From Limnohabitans sp. 2KL-51 (GTDB taxonomy: Bacteria; Pseudomonadota; Gammaproteobacteria; Burkholderiales; Burkholderiaceae_C), in the NCBI RefSeq assembly GCF_003063645.1, contig NZ_NESJ01000001.1, positions 124,001 through 188,000 on the forward strand: a stretch of 64,000 nucleotides of DNA, given 5' to 3'. Position 1 is the stretch's first letter. The number at the start of each line of letters is the position of its first letter. The notes beneath the pieces were generated by a model that searched no databases, had not been told where the DNA came from, and saw nothing but the letters and a program-made list of their open reading frames with translations. The position numbers were made by a program, and so were the translations under genes. Below, one piece after another: positions 1-9,121 of the stretch.

Positions 1-107
1 AGCATGAAGACCGATTGCAGTTCATGGTACCCATCGGGGCGACGGCCCGTGACGTGCAAAAATAAATTCAGTTTGGCCGGTGCAGGCACATCGTGCAGCG
101 ATTTCAT
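1..107 (-). CDS. ispE: IspE, 4-diphosphocytidyl-2-C-methyl-D-erythritol kinase (N-terminus only, runs off window)
   Basis: This is the first 35 codons of a gene reading off the left edge. The ATG is the complement of 105-107. The peptide begins [20 protein letters not shown] and continues with [14 protein letters not shown], which is the GHMP-kinase N-terminus typical of IspE ([16 protein letters not shown]). IspE phosphorylates CDP-methylerythritol in the MEP isoprenoid pathway in the cytosol. It starts 45 bp downstream of the lolB stop on the same strand, and lolB-ispE is a common betaproteobacterial arrangement. The motif is seen directly; the rest of the gene lies outside the window. Confidence 0.9.
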   Translation of the reverse strand, partial: MKSLHDVPAPAKLNLFLHVTGRRPDGYHELQSVFM

Positions 108-152
108 AGGGGGATTATCGCCAGGCTTGGGGTGCCCGAAAAAAAGGCCGGC

Positions 153-674
153 TCAGCGGTCAAGTGCGATGCGCAGCACTGCACCGGGGCTGGGTTCGCG
201 CCGCTCTGCGCTGATGCGGCCTTGTGCGTGTGCCGACAAGTCGACTTGCCAGCCGGGTGCCTCGGCGGGGCGGCCCGCCAGCCATTCGAACAAAGCCGCT
301 ATGGGCAGTTCCGTGCCCGTCAGGCGAGCCCCCAGCCTTTGCAGACTCGGGCTGTCCACTTGTTGCTGGCCTTGCGTCAGGCGTGCGCCTTGGGGCGTCC
401 ATTCCAGGCGGGCCAGCGTGGTGCCGATGGGGCTGAGCAAGACCATCTCGCCGGCTAGGGCCGAGCCTTGCAGTTCGAAACCGGCACTCAGCGATTCTGG
501 TGGGTCCTTGAGCACCTGAATGGCCATGCGACCTGACCAATAGGCGTTGGCGTCCATGGGGGTCATGCGGGGTGTGGCGCAGCCTGCAGCCAGCAAAACG
601 CTGGCCAAGGCCAGCGCCAAAACCCGTCGCCGACCGTTGCCGGTGGGCTCTTTGGCGAGTGCGCAGGGCTTCAT
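153..674 (-). CDS. lolB: Outer-membrane lipoprotein LolB
   Basis: A 173-residue lipoprotein. A hydrophobic signal (residues 18-31) ends in a lipobox LAAG-C32, followed by a LolB-type beta domain (WSGRMAIQV..., GSALAGEMVLLSPIGTTLARL). LolB is the outer-membrane receptor that takes lipoproteins from LolA and inserts them in the outer membrane. A longer frame starts at 785, but the ATG at 674 puts the signal peptide at the N-terminus and overlaps the stop of the upstream TPR gene as ATGA, so I chose it. It is likely cotranscribed with the TPR gene and ispE. The product is short, as usual for beta-proteobacterial LolB. Confidence 0.88.
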   Translation of the reverse strand: MKPCALAKEPTGNGRRRVLALALASVLLAAGCATPRMTPMDANAYWSGRMAIQVLKDPPESLSAGFELQGSALAGEMVLLSPIGTTLARLEWTPQGARLTQGQQQVDSPSLQRLGARLTGTELPIAALFEWLAGRPAEAPGWQVDLSAHAQGRISAERREPSPGAVLRIALDR

Positions 675-2416
675 GGCTTGAATTCGAAGCGCTTCAGGGT
701 TTCGACCAAGGTGTCGTTGTCGGCTTTGAGCAGTAAACCTTCGCGCCAGATCGCCCCGGCTTCCTGACGCTGTCCCATGACCCACAACACTTCACCCAGA
801 TGGGCTGCAATTTCTGCGTCAGGGCGAGCTTTGTAGGCAGTCTGCAATATTTGGAGTGCCTCGGCATATTGGCCTTGGCGAAACGCGACCCAGCCCAAGC
901 TGTCCTGGATGTAGGCATCGTCGGGGGCCAGTTGCAGGGCCTGCGTGATCAGTTGGCGGGCTTCAACGAGACGGATATTGCGATCGGCCAAGGAGTAACC
1001 CAGGGCATTAAAGGCCTGGGGATCTTCGGGTTTGAGCTTGATCAGATCGCGCAGCAGGCTTTCCATTTCGTCAAAGCGTTTGAGCTTTTCGCTGACCAAG
1101 GCCATTTCTGACATCACATCGGTGTTTTGCGGTTGAGCATTGAGGGCTTGCTTGACCAAGGTATAGGCCTCGTCCAATTGCTTGTTATCCCGCAACCACA
1201 TGGACTGCACCAGGGTTTTGCGCGTCGCCTGCTCAGCATTGGTGGTTTTGATTTGCGCGAGCACCTGCCGTGCTTCTTCCTTGCGCCCTTGCTGTGTGAG
1301 CAAGTCGGCGCGGCGGCTGGCCAACTTGATGGGGTCTGCGTTGGCCGGCACCTGGGCCAGCCATTGCTCGGCTTGGGGCAGTTGACCTTGGCGCTGAGCC
1401 ATCTGGGCCAACGCCATCAAGGCTTCGGACAAACCGGTTGGCGTTTCCTTGTCTTGGCTTGCTTGGGCCAGTTCCACGTGTTTGCGCAGTTTTTCTTCAG
1501 CCTGGGCCAGTTGGCCAGTTTCCTGCAGCAGCAAACCATGCACCAGCCAGCCATCGGCGAAGGCGGGGTGTTCTGCGTTCAGGCGGGCAAGTTGACGCAA
1601 GGCTTCGGCCTGCTGGGATTGGGCGATGAGGTGCCGTGCATAGCCCATTCTCACTTCAGGCTGCACCGGGCCTAGCATGGCTTGGGCCAACAAGGGCTTC
1701 ATCTCGGCCGGTGCCGCACTGGCCAAGCTCAGTGCCAGGATCAGGGGCCCAGGGGCCGATGCATCGGACGCGCGTCCCTGGCGAGCGGCCTCAATGGCCA
1801 GTGCAAGTTGGCCGGCTTCACGTCGCATGCGCCCGACGGAGGTCCATGCGGTGGCTGCTGTGCTGCTTTGTTTCAAGGCCAAAGTCAGGGCTTTTTCGAC
1901 GGTGTCGGCGGCCATCTTCTTGTCTGGCACTCTGGCAAAAATGCGGGGCACTGAGGCAATGGCGTCATTTTGTTCAGCCGCAGGCAGCTCCCGGATCGAG
2001 ACGCTCAGGGCTTGCCCGGCTTCGTCCACCCTGTTCAAAGCCAGCAAAATTTGCAGTTTGTATCGGTTGGCTTCGGCGGCTTCTGGGATGGCGTTTTTCC
2101 ATGCCTGGACCGCTTGCAAAGCCGACTCGCCAGAGCGCGATTGCAAGGCCAGATCGACGGCGCGTTGGAACAGTGCCGGATCGCGGGTTTTGCGTGCGGC
2201 ATCCAGGATGAAGGAAAACCCACTGCCCGGCGAGCCGCTGCGCACGTTCAATTCGCCCAACAGCAATTGGTAAAACAAAGCGGCATCGAGCGCGGATTGT
2301 TGAAGGGTGCCTTTGTCCTTGAGCGGACTCGGCGTGCTTGGGAGCGGCTTGGCCGGTTGCGCCCAAGCGCTCCAGACGCAAGAGGAGATGAGGGCAAGTC
2401 GAAACCAGAATTTCAT
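671..2416 (-). CDS. Tetratricopeptide-repeat protein with signal peptide
   Basis: A 581-residue secreted TPR protein. The start MKFWFRLALISSC is followed by a cleavable signal ending AWA near residue 19. The rest is helical repeats such as PQAFNALGYSLADRN and AYIQDSLGWVAFRQGQYAEAL, typical TPR consensus. It is probably a periplasmic or envelope scaffold; the specific partner is unknown. The frame stays open upstream to 2761, but that part overlaps mutM, so the ATG at 2416 is preferred. It diverges from mutM with a 70-bp gap and overlaps lolB as ATGA. This TPR-lolB-ispE order recurs in Comamonadaceae (family knowledge). Confidence 0.85.
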   Translation of the reverse strand: MKFWFRLALISSCVWSAWAQPAKPLPSTPSPLKDKGTLQQSALDAALFYQLLLGELNVRSGSPGSGFSFILDAARKTRDPALFQRAVDLALQSRSGESALQAVQAWKNAIPEAAEANRYKLQILLALNRVDEAGQALSVSIRELPAAEQNDAIASVPRIFARVPDKKMAADTVEKALTLALKQSSTAATAWTSVGRMRREAGQLALAIEAARQGRASDASAPGPLILALSLASAAPAEMKPLLAQAMLGPVQPEVRMGYARHLIAQSQQAEALRQLARLNAEHPAFADGWLVHGLLLQETGQLAQAEEKLRKHVELAQASQDKETPTGLSEALMALAQMAQRQGQLPQAEQWLAQVPANADPIKLASRRADLLTQQGRKEEARQVLAQIKTTNAEQATRKTLVQSMWLRDNKQLDEAYTLVKQALNAQPQNTDVMSEMALVSEKLKRFDEMESLLRDLIKLKPEDPQAFNALGYSLADRNIRLVEARQLITQALQLAPDDAYIQDSLGWVAFRQGQYAEALQILQTAYKARPDAEIAAHLGEVLWVMGQRQEAGAIWREGLLLKADNDTLVETLKRFEFKP

Positions 2417-2486
2417 GGCTTCATCATAATCCAGCCACCCACTCGCGCGAACCGCGCGGCATAAGTCCCTTTTTGCCCCAGAGCCC

Positions 2487-3302
2487 ATGCCCGAACTCCC
2501 CGAAGTTGAAGTTACCCGCCGCAGTTTTGCCGACCGCATTGCCTCGGCCCACATTTTGGCGCTGCAGCTGGGCAAACCCCTTCGCTGGCCGTTGGGTGTG
2601 CCCGCAGCCAGCCTGGTGGGGCGGCAAATCTGGGGTGTGCGCAGGCGCGGCAAATACCTGCTGCTGGATCTGGACCAAGGCCTGCTGCTGGTGCATTTGG
2701 GCATGTCGGGCAGCCTGAACTTCGCCCCTGTACAGCCTGAAGCTGGCCCGCACGACCACATGGATCTGGTGACCGACCGGGGCGTGTTGCGCCTGCACGA
2801 CCCGCGCCGCTTCGGGGCGGTGGTCTGGGCGCCGGGTGAAGATTCACCGCAAGCGCAAAAGTTGCTGGGGCGGCTGGGTGTGGAGCCCTTGAGCGGCCAG
2901 TTCGATGTGACGGCCTTTGCTCAGGCCCTTAAAAAACGCCAGTCGGCCATCAAACAGGTTTTGCTGGCGGGGGATGAGGTGGTCGGTGTGGGCAATATTT
3001 ACGCCTCAGAGGCCTTGTTCATGGCGGGCATTCGTCCCACGACCAAAGCTTCGCGTCTGACCAAACCCCGGGTGGCTCGGCTGCATACGGCCATCATTCA
3101 GGTGCTGAACCGCGCGGTGGAGCAGGGTGGCAGCTCGCTCAAGGATTTTGTGAGCGCCGAAGGCCGCACCGGTTACTTTCAGTTGGAGGCCGCGGTGTAC
3201 GGTCGTGCGGGCGAGCCTTGCCGGGTGTGCACCACAAGCATCAAATCCATGTTGCAAGGCCAGCGCACCACTTTTTACTGCCCCACATGCCAGAAACCAT
3301 GA
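2487..3302 (+). CDS. mutM: Formamidopyrimidine-DNA glycosylase (Fpg)
   Basis: 271 residues, the normal length for the family. It opens with MPELPEVE, where P2 is the Schiff-base nucleophile and E3 is catalytic, and has the conserved Lys near residue 56 (RRGKYLLL). The C-terminal zinc finger ligands are C245, C248, C265 and C268. The enzyme removes 8-oxoguanine and FapyG opposite C and nicks the strand by beta/delta elimination. Its TGA overlaps the mutY ATG, so the two parts of the GO repair system are translationally coupled. Nothing is missing from the active site. Confidence 0.96.
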   Translation: MPELPEVEVTRRSFADRIASAHILALQLGKPLRWPLGVPAASLVGRQIWGVRRRGKYLLLDLDQGLLLVHLGMSGSLNFAPVQPEAGPHDHMDLVTDRGVLRLHDPRRFGAVVWAPGEDSPQAQKLLGRLGVEPLSGQFDVTAFAQALKKRQSAIKQVLLAGDEVVGVGNIYASEALFMAGIRPTTKASRLTKPRVARLHTAIIQVLNRAVEQGGSSLKDFVSAEGRTGYFQLEAAVYGRAGEPCRVCTTSIKSMLQGQRTTFYCPTCQKP

Positions 3303-4327
3303 TGACTTTGCCCAAAGGGTTTGCCCGCTGCATGGTCGATTGGCAGCGCCTGCACGGCCGCCAAAGCCTGCCTTGGCAAAACACCCAAGACCCTTACCGC
3401 GTGTGGCTGTCCGAGATCATGTTGCAGCAAACGCAGGTGACAACAGTGCTGGATTACTTTCCCCGGTTTTTGACGCGCTTTCCCGATGTGGCTTGCCTCG
3501 CGGCTGCGCCGCAAGACGATGTGCTGGCGCTGTGGAGCGGCCTGGGTTATTACAGCCGCGCCCGCAACCTGCACAAATGCGCCCAGGAGGTGATGGGGCG
3601 TTTTGGCGGGGCTTTTCCGCGCCGCGCCGAAGACCTGCAAACCTTGCCTGGCATCGGTCGATCGACCGCAGCGGCCATTGCGGCGTTTTGCTTTCAGGAG
3701 CGAGCCGCCATCTTGGACGGGAATGTCAAGCGCGTGTTGACCCGTGTGCTGGGCTATGGTGCGGATCTGGCGGTGGCCAAAAACGAAAAGGCTTTGTGGG
3801 CCTTGGCGCAGGACCTTTTGCCCCAGCAGGCGGCTGACATGCCGCGTTACACCCAAGCCCTGATGGATTTGGGGGCCACGGTTTGTTTGTCGCGCAAGGC
3901 CCAGTGTGAGGCCTGTCCTGTGAGCACAGGGTGCCAGGCCCGAGCGCGTGGTGAGCCGCTGGCCTACCCCGTCAAAACCCGCAAACTCAAGCGCAGCAGC
4001 GCCACTTTGTGGTTGCTTTGGGCGGTCAATGCCAAGGGACAAGTGTGGTTACAAAAGCGGCCAGACACAGGCATTTGGGCGGGCTTGTTCAGCTTGCCCG
4101 TGTTTGATTCGGAAGCGGATTTGCTGGCTGCCTGGACACATGGCGGGGAGCTGCAATACATCGCGCCCTGGAAACATGTGCTCACGCACCGCGATCTGCA
4201 CCTGCACCCGATTCACATGCTTGGGTCTGAGGAGTTTCCTCCGGTTTGTGAAGGGCAGTGGGTGGATGCCCATGTCTGGCCAGATTTGGGTTTGCCCGCA
4301 CCCATTCGGGCCTTGTTGAGTTCTTGA
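3299..4327 (+). CDS. mutY: A/G-specific adenine DNA glycosylase
   Basis: 342 residues. The N-terminal HhH-GPD domain has [10 protein letters not shown] (catalytic E39), helix-hairpin-helix [11 protein letters not shown] near 116-126 and catalytic Asp in AILDGNVKR (D140). The [4Fe-4S] loop is C196-x6-C203-x2-C206-x5-C212. A C-terminal Nudix-like domain ([10 protein letters not shown]) recognises 8-oxoG. It excises A mispaired with 8-oxoG. The frame is open upstream to 3218 inside mutM, but the ATG at 3299 overlaps the mutM stop as ATGA and begins MMTLPKGF, so I place the start there. Confidence 0.95.
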   Translation: MMTLPKGFARCMVDWQRLHGRQSLPWQNTQDPYRVWLSEIMLQQTQVTTVLDYFPRFLTRFPDVACLAAAPQDDVLALWSGLGYYSRARNLHKCAQEVMGRFGGAFPRRAEDLQTLPGIGRSTAAAIAAFCFQERAAILDGNVKRVLTRVLGYGADLAVAKNEKALWALAQDLLPQQAADMPRYTQALMDLGATVCLSRKAQCEACPVSTGCQARARGEPLAYPVKTRKLKRSSATLWLLWAVNAKGQVWLQKRPDTGIWAGLFSLPVFDSEADLLAAWTHGGELQYIAPWKHVLTHRDLHLHPIHMLGSEEFPPVCEGQWVDAHVWPDLGLPAPIRALLSS

Positions 4328-4418
4328 AAGCGAACTCGGCGCCGGTTCTGGAATTCAACAATCCGTAATGCATTTCGTTTAGGTAAAATCACTTCCTTCA
4401 TTGACCGGAGAAATTCCC

Positions 4419-5432
4419 ATGTCCAAAGCACCCACCAAAGCCCCAACGAAGGCGTTTGCCAGCCAGGCCGACTTGACCGAAAAGAAGATCACTTTCGAGC
4501 AACTCAGCCCACACTGCTGGGCCTACACCGCCGAGGGTGACCCCAATTCAGGCGTGATCATCGGGGACCGTTTCATCATGGTCAGCGACGCAACCGCCAC
4601 GCCCGCCATGGCGCAAGACCTGATCAAAAAAATCCGCACCGTCAGCGACTTGCCCATCAAGTACGTGCTGCTGACCCACTACCACGCGGTGCGCGTGCTG
4701 GGTGCCTACGCCTACGCCGCCGAGGGCGCGACCGAGATCATCGCCAGCGAAGGCACTTTGGGCCTGATCAAGGAGCGCGGCGCGCAAGACATGAAAAGCG
4801 AGATGGAGCGCTTTCCGCGCCTGTTCCGTGGCGCCGACAGCGTGCCTGGCCTGACCTGGCCGACCATGGTGGTCGGCGGTGGTAATCCCACAAAAGGCGA
4901 AGTGCCCGGCAAACTCAGCATCAACCTGGGTGGCGTGGTGGTGCAAATCTGGCATCCGGGCCCTGGCCACACCCGTGGCGACACGATTGCCTGGGTGGAA
5001 GAAGAAAAAGTGCTGTTCTCGGGCGACTTGGTCGAGTACGAAGCCGGCGTTTACACGGGCGATGCGCAACTCGAAGAGTGGCCAGCCACCCTGGAAGCCC
5101 TGCGCGCCCTGAAGGCCGAGTTCATTGTGCCCGGCCGCGGCGAAGCCATGAAGGGCAACGCCAACGTCAACAAGGCGCTGGACTACACCCAGCGCTGGGT
5201 GACCACCTTGTTCCAAGCAGGCAAGGAAGCCGTGGCCGCCAAGATGGACCTCAAAGCCGCCATGGCCCACACCCGCAAGAGCATGGACCCGATCTTTGGC
5301 CATGTGTTCATTTACGAGCACTGCCTGCCTTTTGACGTGACCCGCGCCTACGACGAAGCCAGCGGCATCAAGAACCCTCGCATCTGGACAGCTGAGCGCG
5401 ACATGGAAATGTGGAAAGCGTTGCAAAGCTGA
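4419..5432 (+). CDS. MBL-fold protein with degenerate second metal site
   Basis: A 337-residue metallo-beta-lactamase-fold protein. The usual HxHxDH motif reads THYHAVR (H87, H89, then V91 and R92 where Asp and His belong). GPGHTRGD supplies H184 and SGDLVE supplies D203. The last ligand, normally in PGHG, is R240 (VPGRGE). The first metal site therefore looks intact and the second is lost. ATG 4419 has GGAG 8 bases upstream. A TTG start at 4401 is possible but less likely. The substrate is unknown. A strong terminator follows, so it is probably monocistronic, with a TAAAAT box near 4384-4389. Confidence 0.8.
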   Translation: MSKAPTKAPTKAFASQADLTEKKITFEQLSPHCWAYTAEGDPNSGVIIGDRFIMVSDATATPAMAQDLIKKIRTVSDLPIKYVLLTHYHAVRVLGAYAYAAEGATEIIASEGTLGLIKERGAQDMKSEMERFPRLFRGADSVPGLTWPTMVVGGGNPTKGEVPGKLSINLGGVVVQIWHPGPGHTRGDTIAWVEEEKVLFSGDLVEYEAGVYTGDAQLEEWPATLEALRALKAEFIVPGRGEAMKGNANVNKALDYTQRWVTTLFQAGKEAVAAKMDLKAAMAHTRKSMDPIFGHVFIYEHCLPFDVTRAYDEASGIKNPRIWTAERDMEMWKALQS

Positions 5433-5451
5433 GCCCTGCTGCAGTCCCATC

Positions 5452-5482
5452 AAAAAACCCGCCGAATCACGGCGGGTTTTTT
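5452..5482. terminator. Rho-independent terminator, bidirectional
   Basis: A 7-bp GC stem (CCCGCCG at 5458-5464, CGGCGGG at 5470-5476) has a 5-base loop, with six A before it and six T after it. It can therefore serve the MBL gene on the plus strand and the convergent lipoprotein operon on the minus strand. Confidence 0.9.
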
Positions 5483-5535
5483 GTGGGTGATGCCCGGCGA
5501 TTTGGGCTTTCAGGCTTGGTATTCGGTGTGTGTGG

Positions 5536-6387
5536 TCAGGGCCGGTTCAGGTCCAGCAGATCCCGCTCATAGGCGCGCAAGCGCCGCGACACACGCACGC
5601 GTTGCTCGGATGTGGCCGTGTTGTGCAACTGCGCCAGGTTTTCGCAAGCACGTTGCGACAGGCTTTGCACCACAGCGCGTTGAGCCGAATCGGGCGGCTG
5701 CAGCCAGCGCTGCCACACCCCCCACAGCTGCGCTTCGGCTTGGGCCTGCGTCAGGTTGTTTTGCGTGATGCGCTGAAGTGTCGAGAGCAAGTCCTGCTGG
5801 CGGCGCTGGCGATCGCGCCGACCCCATTCGGCCGTCCAAGGGGACTGCACTAATTGCGTTTTGACCAGGTTGATTTGCGCCGTGTTCAATTCGCCATAAA
5901 AAGAGTTGTAGCGGCTCAATGCCTTGTCCAAGCGGCGCTCCATGCGGGCTTCGCTATCCCCTTGCAGCCATTCCTTTTCCCACTCTTCGTTTTGACGCTC
6001 CCACTGCCGCGCCAAGTGGCTGAGCTGTCGTGGGCCCAGTGCCATGGCGACAGGCGCAGCTTGCACCACCGCTTGGCGCATCAGGGTGTCGAGCCGTGTT
6101 TGCACCTCCTCCACCACGCGGCAAAGTTGCCCAGGCTGAACCGGGCCTGCGCTCAGATCGGCCGTGCGTTGTAACAGCGCAGCGTAGCCGGGCAGCTCTT
6201 CTTGGCGGTGCCATTGGTAGAGCTTGTCAATCGACTCCTTGGCCGCAGTCGTTTGGTTGCCGCTGAACGAGACCGTGCTGTCGAGCCACCAATACGACAG
6301 GGTGGGCAACTGCTGGTAGCCAAGCTTGATGGCGCTGCAGGCGGGTAAGAGTAAAAGCGCCAAAACGGCGATGCCGTAGCGGATCAT
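5536..6387 (-). CDS. DUF6279 family lipoprotein
   Basis: 283 residues with a lipobox LLPA-C17 after a short hydrophobic segment, then a mainly helical domain beginning KLGYQQLPTLSYWW. This resembles the DUF6279 lipoproteins found in many gammaproteobacteria and betaproteobacteria, whose function is unknown. It is predicted to be lipid-anchored in the envelope. The ATG overlaps the stop of the upstream lipoprotein gene as ATGA, so the two are likely cotranscribed and may act together. The family assignment is from memory of the N-terminal motif. Confidence 0.75.
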   Translation of the reverse strand: MIRYGIAVLALLLLPACSAIKLGYQQLPTLSYWWLDSTVSFSGNQTTAAKESIDKLYQWHRQEELPGYAALLQRTADLSAGPVQPGQLCRVVEEVQTRLDTLMRQAVVQAAPVAMALGPRQLSHLARQWERQNEEWEKEWLQGDSEARMERRLDKALSRYNSFYGELNTAQINLVKTQLVQSPWTAEWGRRDRQRRQQDLLSTLQRITQNNLTQAQAEAQLWGVWQRWLQPPDSAQRAVVQSLSQRACENLAQLHNTATSEQRVRVSRRLRAYERDLLDLNRP

Positions 6388-6893
6388 TGCAGTCCTTCGG
6401 CTTGCATTGACCAGCCAATGAGGTAACCCATGGGGGTGTTGGACACCGAGTTGTTATCGCGCACCCGCACGGTCCAATCGCCTTTGAGACCACTGAAGGC
6501 CTGCAAACGGCTGATGGGCAGCGACTGGGTAAACAGTCGCCCGCTGATCAAGCAGGTGGCACCTTGGGTAGAGGTAGGGAGGTCTAGATCCAAGGTGGTT
6601 TGATTGGGCAAGACCAGAAGGGCACTCAATTCACCCATTTGACGGTGGTCTATGCACAGGCTCACGCTCGCCGCGAGAGGCTGTTGAATGGTGCAGGCGT
6701 TGAATGATCTGGGGACCGCCTGGGCGACCGTATTGATGCTGTAGCCGCCATTCAATCCATCTGCATATTTGAGTGGGAGATCACACAGGGTAGCCGAGCC
6801 TGCAGCTCGAGCCGGATCACCCCCGCCACAGCCCGAAAGCAAGAAGCAGCCAGCCAAAGCGGCGTAAAAAAGCCGAAATCGAATTTGACACAT
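6384..6893 (-). CDS. Small lipoprotein with a P-domain-like C-terminus
   Basis: 169 residues starting MCQIRFRLFYAALAG, lipobox LLSG-C22 followed by GGGD. The C-terminal half (LSALLVLPNQTTLDLDL, then DWTVRVRDNN and MGYLIGWSMQ) has the pattern of a proprotein-convertase P/Homo-B domain (L..L..P..T..L, G.W.L.V.D, G.L.GW.L). No catalytic domain is present. An ATG at 6893 is chosen because it gives a clean signal peptide; longer upstream frames overlap glmU. It is coupled to the DUF6279 gene and divergent from glmU. The P-domain call is a pattern inference. Confidence 0.65.
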   Translation of the reverse strand: MCQIRFRLFYAALAGCFLLSGCGGGDPARAAGSATLCDLPLKYADGLNGGYSINTVAQAVPRSFNACTIQQPLAASVSLCIDHRQMGELSALLVLPNQTTLDLDLPTSTQGATCLISGRLFTQSLPISRLQAFSGLKGDWTVRVRDNNSVSNTPMGYLIGWSMQAEGLQ

Positions 6894-7002
6894 GGTGGAT
6901 TGCCCTTTTTGACGAATCATAGGCCCGATGCGAGACAGCGATAATTTAACCACGAGCGATGTCCGCCTGAAACCTGTGGCCGAACCAGAAAGTGTGCACC
7001 CC

Positions 7003-8409
7003 ATGACAGCCCCCATCTTCCCCATCGACGTCGTCATCATGGCCGCCGGCAAAGGCACCCGCATGAAAAGCCGCTTGCCCAAAGTGCTGCAGCGCTTGGC
7101 GGGTGTGCCGCTGGTGCAGCATGTGCTCAATACTGCGGCGCAGCTGAACGCCCGTTCTGCCGTGGTCATCACCGGGCACGGCGCTGACCAGGTGGAGCCG
7201 CTCGCTCTGGCCCCTGGCCAGGCGCTGGCCGTGCAATGCGTGCGCCAAGAGCCGCAGTTGGGCACCGGCCATGCTGTGCAGCAGGCCGTGCCCGCGCTGG
7301 CCGACGATGGGGTGGTGGTGGTTTTATCGGGGGACGTGCCCTTGACCCAGGCTGAAACCCTGCAAGCGCTGATCGCCCAATGCGGCGGTCATCAACTGGC
7401 GCTGCTGACCATCGACTTTGCCGACCCCTCGGGCTATGGCCGCATCGTTCGAAAAGGTGAAGCAGTGCAAGCCATCGTCGAGCACAAAGACGCCAGCGAT
7501 GTGCAACGCCAGATTCAAGAGGTTTACAGCGGCATCATGGCCGTGCCCGCGCGCTTCCTCAAAGCCTGGCTGGCCCGTCTGGACAACCAAAATGCCCAGG
7601 GCGAGTACTACCTGACCGACGTGGTCAAGTTCGCCGTGGCCGATGGTGTGCCCGTGGTGGCCCACAAGATTGCCGATGCGCTGCAAGTGGCGGGCGTCAA
7701 CAGTCCGGTGCAACTGGCTGAGCTGGAGCGTGCCCACCAGCTGCGCCAGGCCGACCGCATGATGGAACAAGGCGTGCGCCTGAAAGACCCCGCTCGGTTT
7801 GACCTGCGCGGCCAACTCGACTGCGCGCAAGACGTCGAGATCGATGTGAACTGCATTTTTGAAGGCAAGGTTTCGCTTGGCGAAGGCGTGAAGATCGGCG
7901 CGAACTGTGTGATCGCCAACTGCCGCATCGAAGCCGGTGCGGTGATCCACCCCTTCACCCACATTGATGGCGAAAAACTCGGCGTGTCGGTGGGCGAGGG
8001 CGCTTTGATTGGCCCCTTTGCCCGCTTGCGACCCGGTGCGCAGCTGGGCGCTGAGGTGCACATCGGCAACTTTGTCGAGGTGAAAAATTCCACCCTGGCC
8101 AAAGGCGCCAAAGCCAACCACTTGGCTTACCTGGGTGACGCCACCGTGGGCGAGCGGGTGAACTACGGGGCAGGCAGCATCACAGCCAACTACGACGGGG
8201 CCAACAAGCACCGCACCGTGATCGAGGCCGATGTGCACATTGGCAGCAACTGCGTGCTGGTTGCCCCGGTGACCATTGGCGCGGGCGGCACGGTGGGCGG
8301 CGGCTCGACCATCACCAAAAGCACCGAGCCCGGCAGCCTGAGCGTGGCGCGGGGCAAGCAGGTGAGCATTGCCAATTGGAAGCGGCCGGAAAAAAAGCCG
8401 AAAGCCTAA
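7003..8409 (+). CDS. glmU: Bifunctional N-acetylglucosamine-1-phosphate uridyltransferase / glucosamine-1-phosphate acetyltransferase
   Basis: 468 residues. The N-terminal pyrophosphorylase has the signature MAAGKGTRMKSRLPKVL. The C-terminal left-handed beta-helix has many hexapeptide repeats (VSLGEGVKIGANCVI, VEVKNSTLAKGAKANHLAYL, NYGAGSITANYDG). It makes UDP-GlcNAc for peptidoglycan and LPS. ATG 7003 (MTAPIFPIDVV) gives the family length; the frame is open to 6928. It functions with glmS 1.3 kb downstream; glmM is not in the window. No clear Shine-Dalgarno sequence precedes the start. Confidence 0.95.
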   Translation: MTAPIFPIDVVIMAAGKGTRMKSRLPKVLQRLAGVPLVQHVLNTAAQLNARSAVVITGHGADQVEPLALAPGQALAVQCVRQEPQLGTGHAVQQAVPALADDGVVVVLSGDVPLTQAETLQALIAQCGGHQLALLTIDFADPSGYGRIVRKGEAVQAIVEHKDASDVQRQIQEVYSGIMAVPARFLKAWLARLDNQNAQGEYYLTDVVKFAVADGVPVVAHKIADALQVAGVNSPVQLAELERAHQLRQADRMMEQGVRLKDPARFDLRGQLDCAQDVEIDVNCIFEGKVSLGEGVKIGANCVIANCRIEAGAVIHPFTHIDGEKLGVSVGEGALIGPFARLRPGAQLGAEVHIGNFVEVKNSTLAKGAKANHLAYLGDATVGERVNYGAGSITANYDGANKHRTVIEADVHIGSNCVLVAPVTIGAGGTVGGGSTITKSTEPGSLSVARGKQVSIANWKRPEKKPKA

Positions 8410-8466
8410 TTGGATGAAGCCACAGATCCAATCGAACGATTTATTTGTTGGTTCTCAATTCAAGCC

Positions 8467-8718
8467 ATGAAAACCTTCACAGCCAGCGAAGCCAAAACCC
8501 AGTTCGGCCGTTTCATAGACGTCGCGCAGCGTGAACCTGTGCGAGTGATGCGCCGTGAACGTGTGGTCGGCTTCATGGTATCTGCCCAAGACTATGAGGC
8601 CATGCGGGCTTTTTATGCCAACCGCCTGCAGCACACGCTGGCCGAAACTGCCTCGCAGGCAGAGCAGGCTGGCATGACCCCTGAGTTGCTGGAAGCCCTT
8701 TCGCGTGACGAGTCTTAA
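8467..8718 (+). CDS. Phd/YefM-type antitoxin
   Basis: 83 residues: MKTFTASEAKTQFGRFIDVA, a Phd/YefM DNA-binding fold, then RERVVGFMVSAQDYEAM and a flexible C-terminal toxin-wrapping segment. It is expected to bind and neutralise the PIN toxin encoded next and to repress the operon. The upstream extension to 8410 lacks an ATG, so the ATG at 8467 is used. It overlaps the downstream toxin by 14 bp, a classic toxin-antitoxin layout. Confidence 0.82.
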   Translation: MKTFTASEAKTQFGRFIDVAQREPVRVMRRERVVGFMVSAQDYEAMRAFYANRLQHTLAETASQAEQAGMTPELLEALSRDES

Positions 8719-9121
8719 GCTGGTCATTGACACCAACATTTTGATCAACGATGCAATGTCTGCGCAAGGTGCGCCCGCCAAGCTGGTGCGGTTGGCTCTG
8801 GCGCAGCACAGGCTGGTGTTTTCACAAGCCACCTTGTCCGAGCTGCGTACCCGCATCTACCGACCCACATTTGACCGCTACATCAGCCTGGAAAGCCGTG
8901 AAAGCTTGTTGCACGACTTCAATGCCAGCGCGCTTTGGGTGGATGTGGGAGAACCTGCTGTTTATTGCCAGGACCGCGATGATGACCATTTCATCGAGCT
9001 TGCTTTGAAAGCCCAGGCGCATTACCTGGTCAGTGGTGACAAGGACTTGCCGGAGGCTCCCTTGCTTGCTGGGCTGCGTATCGTGTCGGTGCACCAAGCG
9101 CTGGACGCTTTGAGTCACTGA
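8705..9121 (+). CDS. PIN-domain toxin (putative RNase of a type II TA pair)
   Basis: 138 residues of PIN fold. Acidic residues are at D9 (LVIDTNILI), an Glu in LSELRTR, the DRDDDHFIELA cluster and SGDKDL, enough for the metal-binding RNase site. Homologues are annotated as the PIN component of toxin-antitoxin systems. Translation starts at GTG 8705 inside the antitoxin gene, giving a 14-bp overlap and probable coupling. The 3' end overlaps the convergent lrp gene by 7 bp. Its target RNA is unknown. Confidence 0.82.
   Translation: MTSLKLVIDTNILINDAMSAQGAPAKLVRLALAQHRLVFSQATLSELRTRIYRPTFDRYISLESRESLLHDFNASALWVDVGEPAVYCQDRDDDHFIELALKAQAHYLVSGDKDLPEAPLLAGLRIVSVHQALDALSH

Noticed and set aside
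6909-6945. TTGACG...GATAAT as the glmU promoter
   Set aside because: The spacer is 25 bp, too long for sigma-70.
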